DNA of 19,459 nucleotides. It comes from Synergistaceae bacterium UBA1358. Lineage in GTDB: Bacteria > Synergistota > Synergistia > Synergistales > Synergistaceae. The position numbers and the translations under genes are program-made. Below are positions 7,250-16,192 of this stretch, piece by piece. Location of the stretch: the NCBI GenBank assembly GCA_002306075.1, contig DBRW01000005.1:537-19995 (forward strand). The letters run 5' to 3'. Under the pieces are notes generated by a model. It made no database searches and had not been told where the DNA came from. It saw nothing but the letters and a program-made list of their open reading frames with translations. Every line of letters begins with the position of its first letter. Position 1 is the stretch's first letter.

Positions 7250-8678
7250 ATTGATCCCACTCGACCATCTTCCCCGGATTGAGGATATTGTCCGGATCAA
7301 AGGCAAGCTTCACCCTTTTGATCAGTTCGATCTGTTTCCTGTCGAGAAATAGCTTCATGTCGCTCTTTCTTTTGAACCCTATGCCGTGTTCCCCCGAAAG
7401 GGTCCCGCCCATCTCTATGACTGCCGAATATATCTTTTCCTGCACTCCGCGCAGGACCTCGTGCCAGTTGTCGGCAGGCGGCCCGATGACCGTGCAGTGC
7501 ATGTTGCCGTCTCCAGCATGTCCGTATGTCACCCACTCAAGGTTTGCCGCGGAGCAGATGTCTCTTATCTTTCCCAGAAGATCGGGGACCCTGTCTGTCG
7601 GGACCACGAGATCTTCCTTGGTGTATCTGCTGTAAAAGAAGGAGGTCGCTTCCGGTATCGCCTTTCGTACCTGCCAAATGCGTTCTTTTGTGGTCCTGGT
7701 ATCCGCCACGTATACTTCATAAGCGCCGTTTTCTTTTGAAAGATTTCCGATCTTCTCATACTCCTTCTCAAGGATCTCTGGATCGTTTCCCTCAAGCTGG
7801 ATTATCAGCGCAGCTCCCGCCTCGCCGGCCGGGACAGGGTAGTTGAGGTACTTCTCTGCAAGAGAGAGCGCTTTCTGGTCCATAAACTCTATCGAAGCCG
7901 GTACTATACCCCCCTTTTTTATGATCTGGGGAACGAAAGCTATCGCGGTCTCGGGGTCCGGAAAGGCTGCCAGCAGGTCTGCCGAATGTCTGGGAAGAGG
8001 AAGGAGCTTCAGTACGGCCTTTGTGATTATTGCAAGCGTACCCTCGGACCCCGCCATCAGATGTGTAAAATCCAGTCCTGTGACGTCTTTGCGTCTCTTT
8101 CCCCCGAACCATGTAATGGTCCCGTCCGCAAGCACCACTTCAAGAGCCAGCACCTGTGCGCCTGTGGCACCATATTTGACCACCTTGTTTCCTCCGGCGT
8201 TTTCCGCGATGTTCCCTCCTATGAAAGAGGCATCTCCGCTGCACGGATCTCCCGCGTAAAGAAGGTCGTGGGCTGCCGCCATCTTGCTGATCTCGGAAGT
8301 GACCACTCCCGGTTCGACCGTTATAGTCAGGTTTTTTTCATCAAGCTCTATTATCCTGTTCATCTTTTCAAAGGACATCACAATGCCGCCGAATGCCGGA
8401 AGCGCGCCGCCGGAAAGCCCTGTTCCTGCACCTCTTGGCGTTACGGGTATCCTTTTTGCCGAAGCTATCTTCATTATCTCCGAGACATGGCCGGCGGTTT
8501 CGGGAAATACCAGCAGCTCCGCCATGTGGGTCCCTTCGTAAGCGGATGAGGGGACCTCGTCATGCGAATACGAGAGCAGCTTTTCCTCGTCCGAAGATAC
8601 GTTGTTCTTCCCGATCGCCGATTTAAGCAGTGAGACTGTCTCCTGATCCACCCTGTTGTATGAAAATGACAGACCCAT
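7248..8678 (-). CDS. FAD-binding oxidoreductase, GlcD/D-lactate dehydrogenase type
   Basis: This 476-residue flavoprotein belongs to the family of glycolate oxidase subunit GlcD and D-lactate dehydrogenases, which oxidise 2-hydroxy acids to 2-oxo acids. The FAD-binding (PCMH-type) half carries PRGAGTGLSGG (81-91), the CSGDASFIGGNIAENAGG segment (146-163) and GSEGTLAI (210-217). The C-terminal FAD-linked oxidase cap has YGHAGDGNMH (385-394), whose histidines normally coordinate metal/substrate, and SGEHGIGFKR (428-437). In anaerobes such enzymes often work with an electron-transfer flavoprotein or an iron-sulfur partner (GlcF), but neither is in the window. An open frame runs upstream to 8993, but GGAGG 7 bp before the ATG at 8678 and the family N-terminus fix this start. 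It is divergent from glgB. The family is certain; the substrate (lactate, glycolate or other) is not. Confidence 0.92.
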   Translation of the reverse strand: MGLSFSYNRVDQETVSLLKSAIGKNNVSSDEEKLLSYSHDEVPSSAYEGTHMAELLVFPETAGHVSEIMKIASAKRIPVTPRGAGTGLSGGALPAFGGIVMSFEKMNRIIELDEKNLTITVEPGVVTSEISKMAAAHDLLYAGDPCSGDASFIGGNIAENAGGNKVVKYGATGAQVLALEVVLADGTITWFGGKRRKDVTGLDFTHLMAGSEGTLAIITKAVLKLLPLPRHSADLLAAFPDPETAIAFVPQIIKKGGIVPASIEFMDQKALSLAEKYLNYPVPAGEAGAALIIQLEGNDPEILEKEYEKIGNLSKENGAYEVYVADTRTTKERIWQVRKAIPEATSFFYSRYTKEDLVVPTDRVPDLLGKIRDICSAANLEWVTYGHAGDGNMHCTVIGPPADNWHEVLRGVQEKIYSAVIEMGGTLSGEHGIGFKRKSDMKLFLDRKQIELIKRVKLAFDPDNILNPGKMVEWDQ

Positions 8679-8732
8679 CGATATACCTCCGAATCTCTTT
8701 GTGGACTCGGCAAACATACTTGCCTTATCGGC

Positions 8733-8738
8733 TATAAT
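8733..8738 (+). promoter_or_regulatory. Possible -10 element upstream of glgB
   Basis: A perfect TATAAT lies 30 bp before the glgB start in the 90-bp divergent gap. No convincing -35 hexamer is found at 16-18 bp. The surrounding CTATAATAGCATTATTACAG is imperfectly palindromic and could also serve the minus-strand gene. Confidence 0.35.
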
Positions 8739-8768
8739 AGCATTATTACAGGCAGGCAGGTGAGTCCG

Positions 8769-10697
8769 ATGAAAAAAGAGACGGAAAACGGTGTCATCAA
8801 TGGAGTGAGCCTTGCCGGAGAGACCGACATCTATCTTTTCCGTGAGGGAAGCCACTCCAGGCTTTACAATTTTCTCGGCGCGCACAGGATGGTCCATGAG
8901 GGGGCGGAGGGAGTCCTTTTTGCCGTTTGGGCCCCCAATGCCCGTGAGGTCTCCGTAATGGGAGACTTCAACGCATGGAACAGGGACAGCCACAAACTTT
9001 CACCGAGGTGGGATTCATCGGGGATATGGGAAGGATTTATCCCCGGAGTAAAGGACTGGTCCTCCTATAAATACTCGATCACGACTCAGGCGGGAGACCG
9101 GCTAGACAAAGGCGATCCGTTCGCATTTTACTGGGAGACGCCCCCCGGCACCGCATCAAAGGTATGCCCCGAAACAGCCTTTGAATGGAACGACGGAACA
9201 TGGATGTCATCGAGAAAGGAAAAGAATTCTTTTTCCGCTCCCCAGTCCATATATGAGATCCATGCGGGCTCATGGAGAAGGACCGAGGAGGACGGATATC
9301 TTTCATGGCTTGGCCTGGCCGAAGAACTGCCGCCTTACCTTGTTGAGAACGGATTTACCCATGTAGAGTTCCTGCCCGTTATGGAACATCCCTTTTACGG
9401 TTCCTGGGGATATCAGACAACGGGATACTTTGCCCCCACATCAAGGTACGGCTCCCCTCAAGACTTTATGGTCCTCATAGATTCTCTGCACAGGGCAGGG
9501 ATAGGGGTAATACTTGACTGGGTCCCGTCGCATTTTCCGACAGACGCTTTCGGACTGGCCAGGTTTGACGGGACCGCCCTCTACGAGCACGAGGACCCGC
9601 GAAAGGGATTCCATCCCGACTGGAAGAGCTGCATATTCAATTACGGAAGGAACGAGGTGAGAAGTTTCCTCCTCTCATCAGCCCATTTCTGGCTGGACAG
9701 ATACCACGTAGACGGCCTTCGTGTAGATGCGGTGGCTTCCATGCTTTACCTTGACTATTCCAGAAAAGAGGGGGAGTGGATCCCAAACCCCTACGGAGGA
9801 AGAGAGAACATAGAGGCGATCGATTTTCTGAAGAAACTGAACGAGACTATATTCATGGAATTTCCGGATGTTCAGGTCACAGCCGAGGAATCAACGTCAT
9901 GGCCGATGGTATCGAGGCCGACGTGGATCGGAGGGCTGGGGTTCGGCTTCAAGTGGAACATGGGCTGGATGAACGATATACTCCAGTATATGTCCAAAGA
10001 CCCCATCTTCAGACAGTACCACCACAACAAGCTTACATTCGGTATGTGGTACGCATACTCCGAAAACTTTGTCCTGCCGCTCTCTCATGACGAGGTGGTC
10101 TACGGGAAAGGATCTCTCTGGGGCAAAATGCCCGGAGATGACTGGCAGAAGGCCGCAAACCTCAGGCTGCTCTTCGGGTGGATGATGGGGCACCCCGGCA
10201 AAAAGCTCCTCTTCATGGGCGGGGAGTTCGGACAGGAACGGGAATGGAACCACGACACGAGCCTTGACTGGCATATCCTGAAAGAGGAGATCCACAGCGG
10301 GATCTTACGATGGTTCAGGGACATAAACACTTTTTACAAAAATACTCCGCAGCTGTGGGAACAGGACAACGACCCGGCGGGCTTTGAATGGATAGACTGC
10401 GGTGATTCATCGTCAAGCGTGGTATCATTCCTGCGCAGGTCCAAAGACGGCAGGGAAGTTATATTTATCGGCAACTTCACCCCCGTTGTAAGGACCGGAT
10501 ACAGGATCGGAGTCCCGAGGAACACAGTCTGGCGCGAGGTGCTCAACAGTGATTCTTCCCACTACGGAGGCTCGAACACAGGAAATATGGGTAAGGTCAA
10601 AACTGAAAAGATACCATTCCACGGACGACAATACTCGATAGAACTTACCCTGCCGCCGCTTGCCTGCCTGGTGTTTCTGCCGGAAGAGACAGACTGA
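8769..10697 (+). CDS. glgB: 1,4-alpha-glucan branching enzyme
   Basis: This 642-residue enzyme cuts alpha-1,4-glucan chains and rejoins them through alpha-1,6 bonds, creating branches in glycogen-like polymer in the cytoplasm. A CBM48 domain (about 35-125, with GVLFAVWAPNAREVSVMGDFNAW) precedes the GH13 barrel. The hallmarks are the YEIHAGSW start (162-169), HFPTDAFGLARFDGTALYEH (255-274), the nucleophile Asp320 in DGLRVDAVASM, the acid/base Glu373 in TAEEST, and Asp441 in LSHDEVVYGKGS. FMGGEFGQEREWNHD and a C-terminal beta domain follow. It is slightly shorter than the E. coli enzyme because the extra N-terminal module is absent. The ATG at 8769 is chosen because AGGTGA lies 5 bp before it; a GTG at 8760 overlaps that site. 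It is the first gene of a seven-gene same-strand run; glgA and glgC are not in the window. Confidence 0.97.
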   Translation: MKKETENGVINGVSLAGETDIYLFREGSHSRLYNFLGAHRMVHEGAEGVLFAVWAPNAREVSVMGDFNAWNRDSHKLSPRWDSSGIWEGFIPGVKDWSSYKYSITTQAGDRLDKGDPFAFYWETPPGTASKVCPETAFEWNDGTWMSSRKEKNSFSAPQSIYEIHAGSWRRTEEDGYLSWLGLAEELPPYLVENGFTHVEFLPVMEHPFYGSWGYQTTGYFAPTSRYGSPQDFMVLIDSLHRAGIGVILDWVPSHFPTDAFGLARFDGTALYEHEDPRKGFHPDWKSCIFNYGRNEVRSFLLSSAHFWLDRYHVDGLRVDAVASMLYLDYSRKEGEWIPNPYGGRENIEAIDFLKKLNETIFMEFPDVQVTAEESTSWPMVSRPTWIGGLGFGFKWNMGWMNDILQYMSKDPIFRQYHHNKLTFGMWYAYSENFVLPLSHDEVVYGKGSLWGKMPGDDWQKAANLRLLFGWMMGHPGKKLLFMGGEFGQEREWNHDTSLDWHILKEEIHSGILRWFRDINTFYKNTPQLWEQDNDPAGFEWIDCGDSSSSVVSFLRRSKDGREVIFIGNFTPVVRTGYRIGVPRNTVWREVLNSDSSHYGGSNTGNMGKVKTEKIPFHGRQYSIELTLPPLACLVFLPEETD

Positions 10698-10725
10698 CAT
10701 ATAAAGGAGACCGGAGGTAAGCTTT

Positions 10726-12273
10726 TTGGACAGAAAGAGCGGCATATTGATGCATTTGTCCTCTCTGTCCGGACCGTTCGGGACGGGAGGGCTCGGAAGC
10801 AGCGCGGAGATCTTTGCGGATTTTCTTTATGACTCGGGATTCAGGCTTTGGCAGATACTGCCTGTGACACCGACAGAGGGTGCCCCGTTTTTCTCGCCAT
10901 ATAGCAGCCGGTCATCTTTTGCAGGGAACCGAATTTTTATCAGCCCCGAAAAACTCGCAGAAGAGGGTATGCTGGATCCGGATGTCCTTGCTGAATGTCA
11001 CTTCACCGGACCGGAGATCTCGGCAGACTGCGGATACACGGACAGCCTGATAGGTAAATTGATCCGAATGGCATGGCAGCGGTTCAAAAACGACCGTGAA
11101 AGATACTCATCCCTTGCAGACGATCACGATGCTTTTGTCAGGAGGGAATATCTGTGGCTCACGGATTATGCCCTGTTCACCCTCCTTAAGGACGAGTTCG
11201 GAGGTCTGCCATGGAACAGGTGGCCCGAGCCATTTGCCTTGAGAGACCGGGAGGCTGTCGCAGATTTCATCGCTGAAAAAAGGAATGAAGAGGAAGCAGA
11301 GCTGATCTTCTTTGAACAGTTCATCTTCGACAGGCAGTGGAGGAAATTCCGCAGTTACTGTCGTGACAGGGGGATAAGCCTGATGGGCGACGTCCCCATG
11401 TTTGTCGCCTACGACAGTGCGGATGTGTGGGCGAACCGGGAACTCTTCGACCTTGACCCTCAGGGGTCGCCCAATAAGGTGGCGGGGGTGCCCCCGGATT
11501 ACTTCAGCACCACAGGACAGAGATGGGGAAATCCGCTTTATAACTGGGAGACCATGCGGAAGGATGGTTTCGCGTGGTGGAAAGCCAGAATAAAGAAAGC
11601 CCTGAAAAACTTTGACCTTGTAAGGATAGATCATTTCAGGGGCTTCTCCGCATGCTGGGCTGTACCTGCGGATCAGGAGACGGCTGAGAACGGAGAATGG
11701 AGGATCTCACCGGGGAGGGAACTCCTCGGTGCGATATTCGGGATGATCCGTGAGGAGGGGCTGAAGCCATCGGGACTGGTGGCTGAAGATCTGGGCATCA
11801 TTACCGATGACGTAAAGGAACTTATGGAAGAATTCTCCCTTCCGGGCATGAAGATCCTGCTCTTCGCCTTTGACGGGGAGATAGGCCGAAACCCGTATGC
11901 TCCCCATAACCACAAGCCTGATTCTGTGGTATATACTGGGACACATGACAACAATACTGTCCGCGGATGGTGGGAGAACGAAGCCGACGTCCATACGAGG
12001 TCTCTTGTGTCTGAGTACACTGGCCTTGAGATAAGCGCACACAATGTCTCGGAAGTTTTTGTGAATATGGCGCTGTCATCGACATCCGCACTTGCGGTAA
12101 TACCTGTGCAGGATATACTTTCTCTGGGAGAGGAAGCGCGGATGAATGTGCCAGGAGTTGCCGCGGGCAATTGGCTGTGGCGCATGAGCACGGATCAGCT
12201 TCGGACATTGACCGCGGACGATTCGGGGATCAAGGCCCGATTAAAAAGATCGAACCGGTTATACGGAAGATAG
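10726..12273 (+). CDS. malQ: 4-alpha-glucanotransferase (amylomaltase)
   Basis: This 515-residue GH77 enzyme transfers alpha-1,4-glucan segments between acceptors (disproportionation), remodelling maltodextrins in the cytoplasm. Near the N-terminus is SGILMHLSSLSGPFGTGGLG (5-24), typical of the family. The catalytic residues are the nucleophile Asp302 in LVRIDHFRGF, Glu354 in VAEDLG, and Asp408 in GTHDNNT. The family-specific loop KVAGVPPDYFSTTGQRWGNP (251-270) is intact. The TTG start at 10726 has GGAGG ending 8 bp upstream; the next ATG would remove conserved sequence. It lies 28 bp after glgB, so branching and disproportionating activities are probably coexpressed. The length is normal for the short bacterial type. 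Confidence 0.96.
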   Translation: MDRKSGILMHLSSLSGPFGTGGLGSSAEIFADFLYDSGFRLWQILPVTPTEGAPFFSPYSSRSSFAGNRIFISPEKLAEEGMLDPDVLAECHFTGPEISADCGYTDSLIGKLIRMAWQRFKNDRERYSSLADDHDAFVRREYLWLTDYALFTLLKDEFGGLPWNRWPEPFALRDREAVADFIAEKRNEEEAELIFFEQFIFDRQWRKFRSYCRDRGISLMGDVPMFVAYDSADVWANRELFDLDPQGSPNKVAGVPPDYFSTTGQRWGNPLYNWETMRKDGFAWWKARIKKALKNFDLVRIDHFRGFSACWAVPADQETAENGEWRISPGRELLGAIFGMIREEGLKPSGLVAEDLGIITDDVKELMEEFSLPGMKILLFAFDGEIGRNPYAPHNHKPDSVVYTGTHDNNTVRGWWENEADVHTRSLVSEYTGLEISAHNVSEVFVNMALSSTSALAVIPVQDILSLGEEARMNVPGVAAGNWLWRMSTDQLRTLTADDSGIKARLKRSNRLYGR

Positions 12274-12291
12274 CAGAGGGGTATTTAGGAT

Positions 12292-14196
12292 ATGGGTCTG
12301 TATAGTGACAGTTATTTTGCCGGAAGATTCAGGGACAGAAGAGAGCCGGTATTTTTTATCCTTTTGTTCGCTGTTCTTTTCGTTAAATTTTATTTTCTGG
12401 AATATTCCGTTTCACGACATGCCACGAGATATCTGGCTTCTGCGGCTTCATCAGCGGGCGTGATCCTGATACTCACTGTCACGTTCTCCCTCCTCTGGAG
12501 AAAGATCAGGGGATGTGCGGCCCTTGTGCTTGATTTTCTTATGACGCTCCTGGTGCTGACAGATCTGCTCCACCTCCGTTATTACTCCGACATGTTCACA
12601 TTCATGAACATTGGACTTTCCACGCAGGTTGGGGAGATAGCGGATTCTGTCGCAGCGCTGATACGACCGGCCGATTTCCTGTACTTTGCAGACATACCGC
12701 TTTTTATTTTTTTTATTTACCTCTCGCGTAATTTCACTTCGTCACCATTTTTTAAAAAAATAACGGCAAGGCGTCTAATCTTTTCGATCGTGATGCTTAT
12801 TGCCGGTGTGCTGGCAGTATGGTACAGGTTCGATTCCTATCAGAAAAAAGTTCCGGGTGTACTGAGCTCTATGTGGGATCGTCCTGCAGTGTGCAATAAC
12901 GTCGGTGCGCTCACGTATCATCTGGCCGACGCCAGAAATGCGTTCGTCCATTTCTTTTTCAAGGAGAAACTGCCTGACGAACAACTCTCTGAGATCAGAA
13001 AATTCTGCGAGACAAGGAACAACGGCCGGCTTCCGGGCGAATACGCCGGGACAGCCCGGGGCAGGAACCTGATCATCATTCAGGTCGAGTCGCTCCAGCA
13101 ATTTGTTGTGGATCTGAAGATAAACGGGATCGAAGTTACTCCCAACCTCAACAGGTTTGCCAGAGGGTCAGCATACTTCAGCAATGTTTATAACCAGACG
13201 GCCCTCGGCAACAGCTCCGACGCGGAATTCATGGTCAATACAGGCCTTTACCCCTCTGCACGGGGAGTCGCCTATACGAGATTTGCCAGAAACAGGTACG
13301 AGGCACTGCCTAGAATAATGGCAGAAAACGGATATACATCCCTGGCTTTACACGGGGACAGGCCGGGCTTCTGGAACAGAAACAGGATGTATCCTGCGAT
13401 GGGGTTTGACAAATTTATCAGCAAAAATGATTTTACGGTCGACGAAAACATAGGAATGGGGCTCAGCGATGCCAGTTTTTTCAGGCAGTCGCTGGATATC
13501 CTCGATAAAACAGAGAAACCCTTCTATGCCTTTATGATAACTCTGACAAGCCATTATCCTTACAGTTTTGAGGGGATCTCGAAAGCTGTGAGCCTCGATA
13601 CCGGCCCATTCGAAGGAAATTTTATGGGAAACTACCTCAAGTCCATGAAGTATTTTGACGACCAGTTCGGAAAGTTTATAGATGGGCTCAGAGAGAGGGG
13701 ACTGCTGGATTCATCCGTCATAGCGGTGTACGGAGACCATACAGCCATTCCAAACTGGGACAGGGCGAGCCTTGAAAAGCTGTTGAGCGGGAGTTTGAAA
13801 AGTGACTGGGAATGGAAGAAGATGCAGAAGATACCCGTAATGATCAGGATCCCCGGAGGAGCGATACCTCCCGGTGAGATCACCGAACCCGCGGGATTGA
13901 TCGATCTGCCGGAGACGCTGGCGGATCTTTTGGGTCTCAGGTCCGGTATCGGTTTTGGCCGTGATCTTTTTGGAAAATATAACGGTGAACCGGTAATATT
14001 CAGGAATGGTTCATTTATAATAGGCGATGTGTTTGTCGAACCTTCATCAGGGAGGGCAACTGACATGTCCGCAGGAAAGGCGGAAGATTACAGCAAGTAT
14101 GCCGCGTTGGCCGAGGAAGTCAAAAAACGCCTGGGATACAGCGATATGATACTTGAACATGACCTGATCCCCGAGTTGACCGGAGCGGATCGATAA
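12292..14196 (+). CDS. LtaS/MdoB-like phosphoglycerol transferase, first tandem copy
   Basis: This 634-residue protein has five N-terminal transmembrane helices (about 18-37, 50-69, 74-95, 127-144 and 161-178) and an extracytoplasmic sulfatase-fold domain from about 258. This is the topology of lipoteichoic acid synthase and related phosphoglycerol transferases, which move glycerol-phosphate from phosphatidylglycerol to an acceptor. Metal/catalytic residues are in place: Glu266 (QVESLQQF), Thr303 (QTALGNSSDAEF), Asp482 and His483 (YGDH). The head-group residues described for Staphylococcus LtaS also appear conserved: Asp356, Trp361, Arg363 (HGDRPGFWNR) and His421 (TSHYP). It begins 18 bp after malQ and ends one base before the second copy. 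In a diderm cell the acceptor is more likely a periplasmic glycan, as for MdoB/OpgB, than lipoteichoic acid. The acceptor is inference. Confidence 0.88.
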   Translation: MGLYSDSYFAGRFRDRREPVFFILLFAVLFVKFYFLEYSVSRHATRYLASAASSAGVILILTVTFSLLWRKIRGCAALVLDFLMTLLVLTDLLHLRYYSDMFTFMNIGLSTQVGEIADSVAALIRPADFLYFADIPLFIFFIYLSRNFTSSPFFKKITARRLIFSIVMLIAGVLAVWYRFDSYQKKVPGVLSSMWDRPAVCNNVGALTYHLADARNAFVHFFFKEKLPDEQLSEIRKFCETRNNGRLPGEYAGTARGRNLIIIQVESLQQFVVDLKINGIEVTPNLNRFARGSAYFSNVYNQTALGNSSDAEFMVNTGLYPSARGVAYTRFARNRYEALPRIMAENGYTSLALHGDRPGFWNRNRMYPAMGFDKFISKNDFTVDENIGMGLSDASFFRQSLDILDKTEKPFYAFMITLTSHYPYSFEGISKAVSLDTGPFEGNFMGNYLKSMKYFDDQFGKFIDGLRERGLLDSSVIAVYGDHTAIPNWDRASLEKLLSGSLKSDWEWKKMQKIPVMIRIPGGAIPPGEITEPAGLIDLPETLADLLGLRSGIGFGRDLFGKYNGEPVIFRNGSFIIGDVFVEPSSGRATDMSAGKAEDYSKYAALAEEVKKRLGYSDMILEHDLIPELTGADR

Positions 14197-16113
14197 ATGC
14201 GGATCCTGCCTGTAAAAGAAATGAAATGCCGTCAGATAGAGATCAGGATATTGGTCCTGCTGACGCTGATGGTATGGATCAAATTTTTTATCGTGGATTA
14301 CATGGTGGCGGATGTGCTCAACTGGCCATCATTCGGAAGCCTGGGAGCGCATCCGGTCAGGCATACGCTCCGGGCTCTCGCAGTGGCTGTCCCGTCGCTT
14401 GCCGCGATCCTCTCTGTGATCATCCCGGTCTCCCTTGTCTCCGCAAAATACAGGGGCAGAGCTCTGCTCACCATCGACATACTGTTTTCGGTGCTTGTCC
14501 TTACAGATGTCCTCTTTATCAGGTATTATTCGGATATATTTATATTCCACGATATACTCCTCCTTCCCCAGACCGGCCTGATCGCCAAATCGATCTGGTC
14601 GCTGCTGAAGTTGTGGGATGTCCTTATCTTCGCTGATATTCCGGTCATCGTCTGGATGCTGAAAAAGGAACGCATTGCCTTCTGCTTTGAGAAAATTACC
14701 CGCAAAAGGGTCTCTGTCTCCCTTCTCGTACTTTTTCTCGCTGTCGCTGTCCAGCTCTTTGCGGGCTGGAGGCTGAGAGAAGAACGCCCCAACATCATGA
14801 GCGCGATGTATGACAGGCTTTCAGTGTGCGCATGGGTCAGCACCGCTTCTTTTCACTGGGGGGACATCATTTCCCTCACTGTCAAGGAGTTTGAACCGGA
14901 TAACGTCCCTCAGCAGAAGATCGACGAGATACGTGCATGGTTCGACAAAAGAGTAAAGACCAGCAAGAACCCGCCGGCCAAGGGCAAAAATCTGATCATG
15001 ATACAATGCGAGGCCTTGCAGCAGTTCGTAGTAGGGCTTCGTATCAACGGGACAGAGGTAACTCCGAACCTGAACCGTTTTGCCGAGAACTCCCTCTATT
15101 TTCCAAATGCCTGGGATCAAACAGCCGGCGGTCTCAGCTCAGATTCGGAGTTTATGGCCAACACCGGCTTTTTCCCATCAGCTTCAGGCGCCGCATATAC
15201 TAGATTTGCCAACAACAACTACAACTCACTTGCAAGAGTCCTGAAAAGACAGGGGTACGACGCATTCGTAGTTCAGGGGACATACAGTGCCTTCTGGAAC
15301 TGCCACAGGATGCATCACAAGCTGTACTTTGACAGGCAGTACAGCCGCAACACATTCCCCGATGATGAAGTCATCGGTCTCGGTCTGAGCGACAGGGCGA
15401 TATTCACCGAAGCGCTGAATATCTTTAAGAAGACGGACGGTCCCTTTTATGCCTTTATAGTGACGCTGAGCGGACACCATCCCTATAACTTTGAGGGCCT
15501 CAACGACGGTTCATTCCCCCTGCCCGTGGAGATGAAAAACACACTTCTGGGAGACTACCTGATGGCAATGAACTATTTTGACAGAGAGCTGGGGAGGTTC
15601 CTTGAAGGACTGAGTGCATCCGATCTGGATAAAAAAAGTCTGATCGTACTTTACGGGGACCACCCTGCAGTTCCCATCGCCTACAAGGAAGAGATGGAAA
15701 AACTGATCGGCAGGAAGTTAGAAGAGACCATAGAGTGGAAAGAGACGCGAAGAGTTCCGCTCATATTCAGCATCCCCGGGGAAAAGGCGATGAAGGGGAC
15801 CGTCTATACCGACACCGGGCAGATGGACATACTGCCAACAGCCGCAAGCTTGCTGGGAGTAAAGGTCGAGACCTGTTTTGGCAAGGACCTCTCCCTTGAT
15901 AACGGACCTGACCCTGTAATATTCCGGAACGGATCTTATATAATCGACGGTGTCTTTGTGGAACCAGCGGTCAAAAGAGCGACCAGGATAGGTACACATG
16001 AGCTTATCGATGCATCAGAGTATGACGAGATCACCAAAGAAGTGGACCTCATACTGAGTTATAATGATTTAATTCTGGAAAAAAACCTGATAAGTGATAT
16101 TCTCAATCGCTAA
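14197..16113 (+). CDS. LtaS/MdoB-like phosphoglycerol transferase, second tandem copy
   Basis: This 638-residue paralog of the preceding protein has the same five-helix plus sulfatase-domain plan (helices near 17-36, 59-82, 89-109, 138-154, 172-190). The metal/catalytic set is kept: Glu272 (QCEALQQF), Thr309 (QTAGGLSSDSEF), Asp488 and His489 (YGDH), and His427 (SGHHP). However, the head-group segment reads G-T-Y-S-A-F-W-N-C-H-R. The positions matching LtaS Asp349 and Arg356 are therefore Thr362 and Cys369, and only Trp367 is retained. This suggests a different donor or acceptor from copy one. The ATG directly follows the upstream TAA with no gap, so translational coupling is likely; a weak GGAG lies 11 bp upstream. 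The gene pair probably arose by tandem duplication. Confidence 0.87.
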   Translation: MRILPVKEMKCRQIEIRILVLLTLMVWIKFFIVDYMVADVLNWPSFGSLGAHPVRHTLRALAVAVPSLAAILSVIIPVSLVSAKYRGRALLTIDILFSVLVLTDVLFIRYYSDIFIFHDILLLPQTGLIAKSIWSLLKLWDVLIFADIPVIVWMLKKERIAFCFEKITRKRVSVSLLVLFLAVAVQLFAGWRLREERPNIMSAMYDRLSVCAWVSTASFHWGDIISLTVKEFEPDNVPQQKIDEIRAWFDKRVKTSKNPPAKGKNLIMIQCEALQQFVVGLRINGTEVTPNLNRFAENSLYFPNAWDQTAGGLSSDSEFMANTGFFPSASGAAYTRFANNNYNSLARVLKRQGYDAFVVQGTYSAFWNCHRMHHKLYFDRQYSRNTFPDDEVIGLGLSDRAIFTEALNIFKKTDGPFYAFIVTLSGHHPYNFEGLNDGSFPLPVEMKNTLLGDYLMAMNYFDRELGRFLEGLSASDLDKKSLIVLYGDHPAVPIAYKEEMEKLIGRKLEETIEWKETRRVPLIFSIPGEKAMKGTVYTDTGQMDILPTAASLLGVKVETCFGKDLSLDNGPDPVIFRNGSYIIDGVFVEPAVKRATRIGTHELIDASEYDEITKEVDLILSYNDLILEKNLISDILNR

Positions 16114-16192
16114 AGCATTTTTTTCTGATATCTTTAACAGAGACCGTGGCCCGTTGAGGTTTTTGCGCTTTGCCGCAGGAGGAATGAAATTT

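Noticed and set aside
7986..8549. Plus-strand open frame of 187 codons
   Set aside because: It is antisense to the FAD-binding domain of the GlcD-like gene and has no recognisable features.
8679..8993. N-terminal extension of the GlcD-like protein
   Set aside because: The extension runs into the glgB coding region on the other strand, has no family similarity, and a GGAGG ribosome site sits right before the ATG at 8678.
12292..16113. Classical Gram-positive lipoteichoic acid synthesis
   Set aside because: The LplT-like neighbour and general context suggest a diderm cell. Sequence shows only the phosphoglycerol-transferase fold, not the acceptor.
16094..16192. Earlier GTG start for the GT2 protein
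   Set aside because: It would overlap the previous gene by 20 bp without a ribosome site, while AGGAGGA precedes the ATG at 16193.
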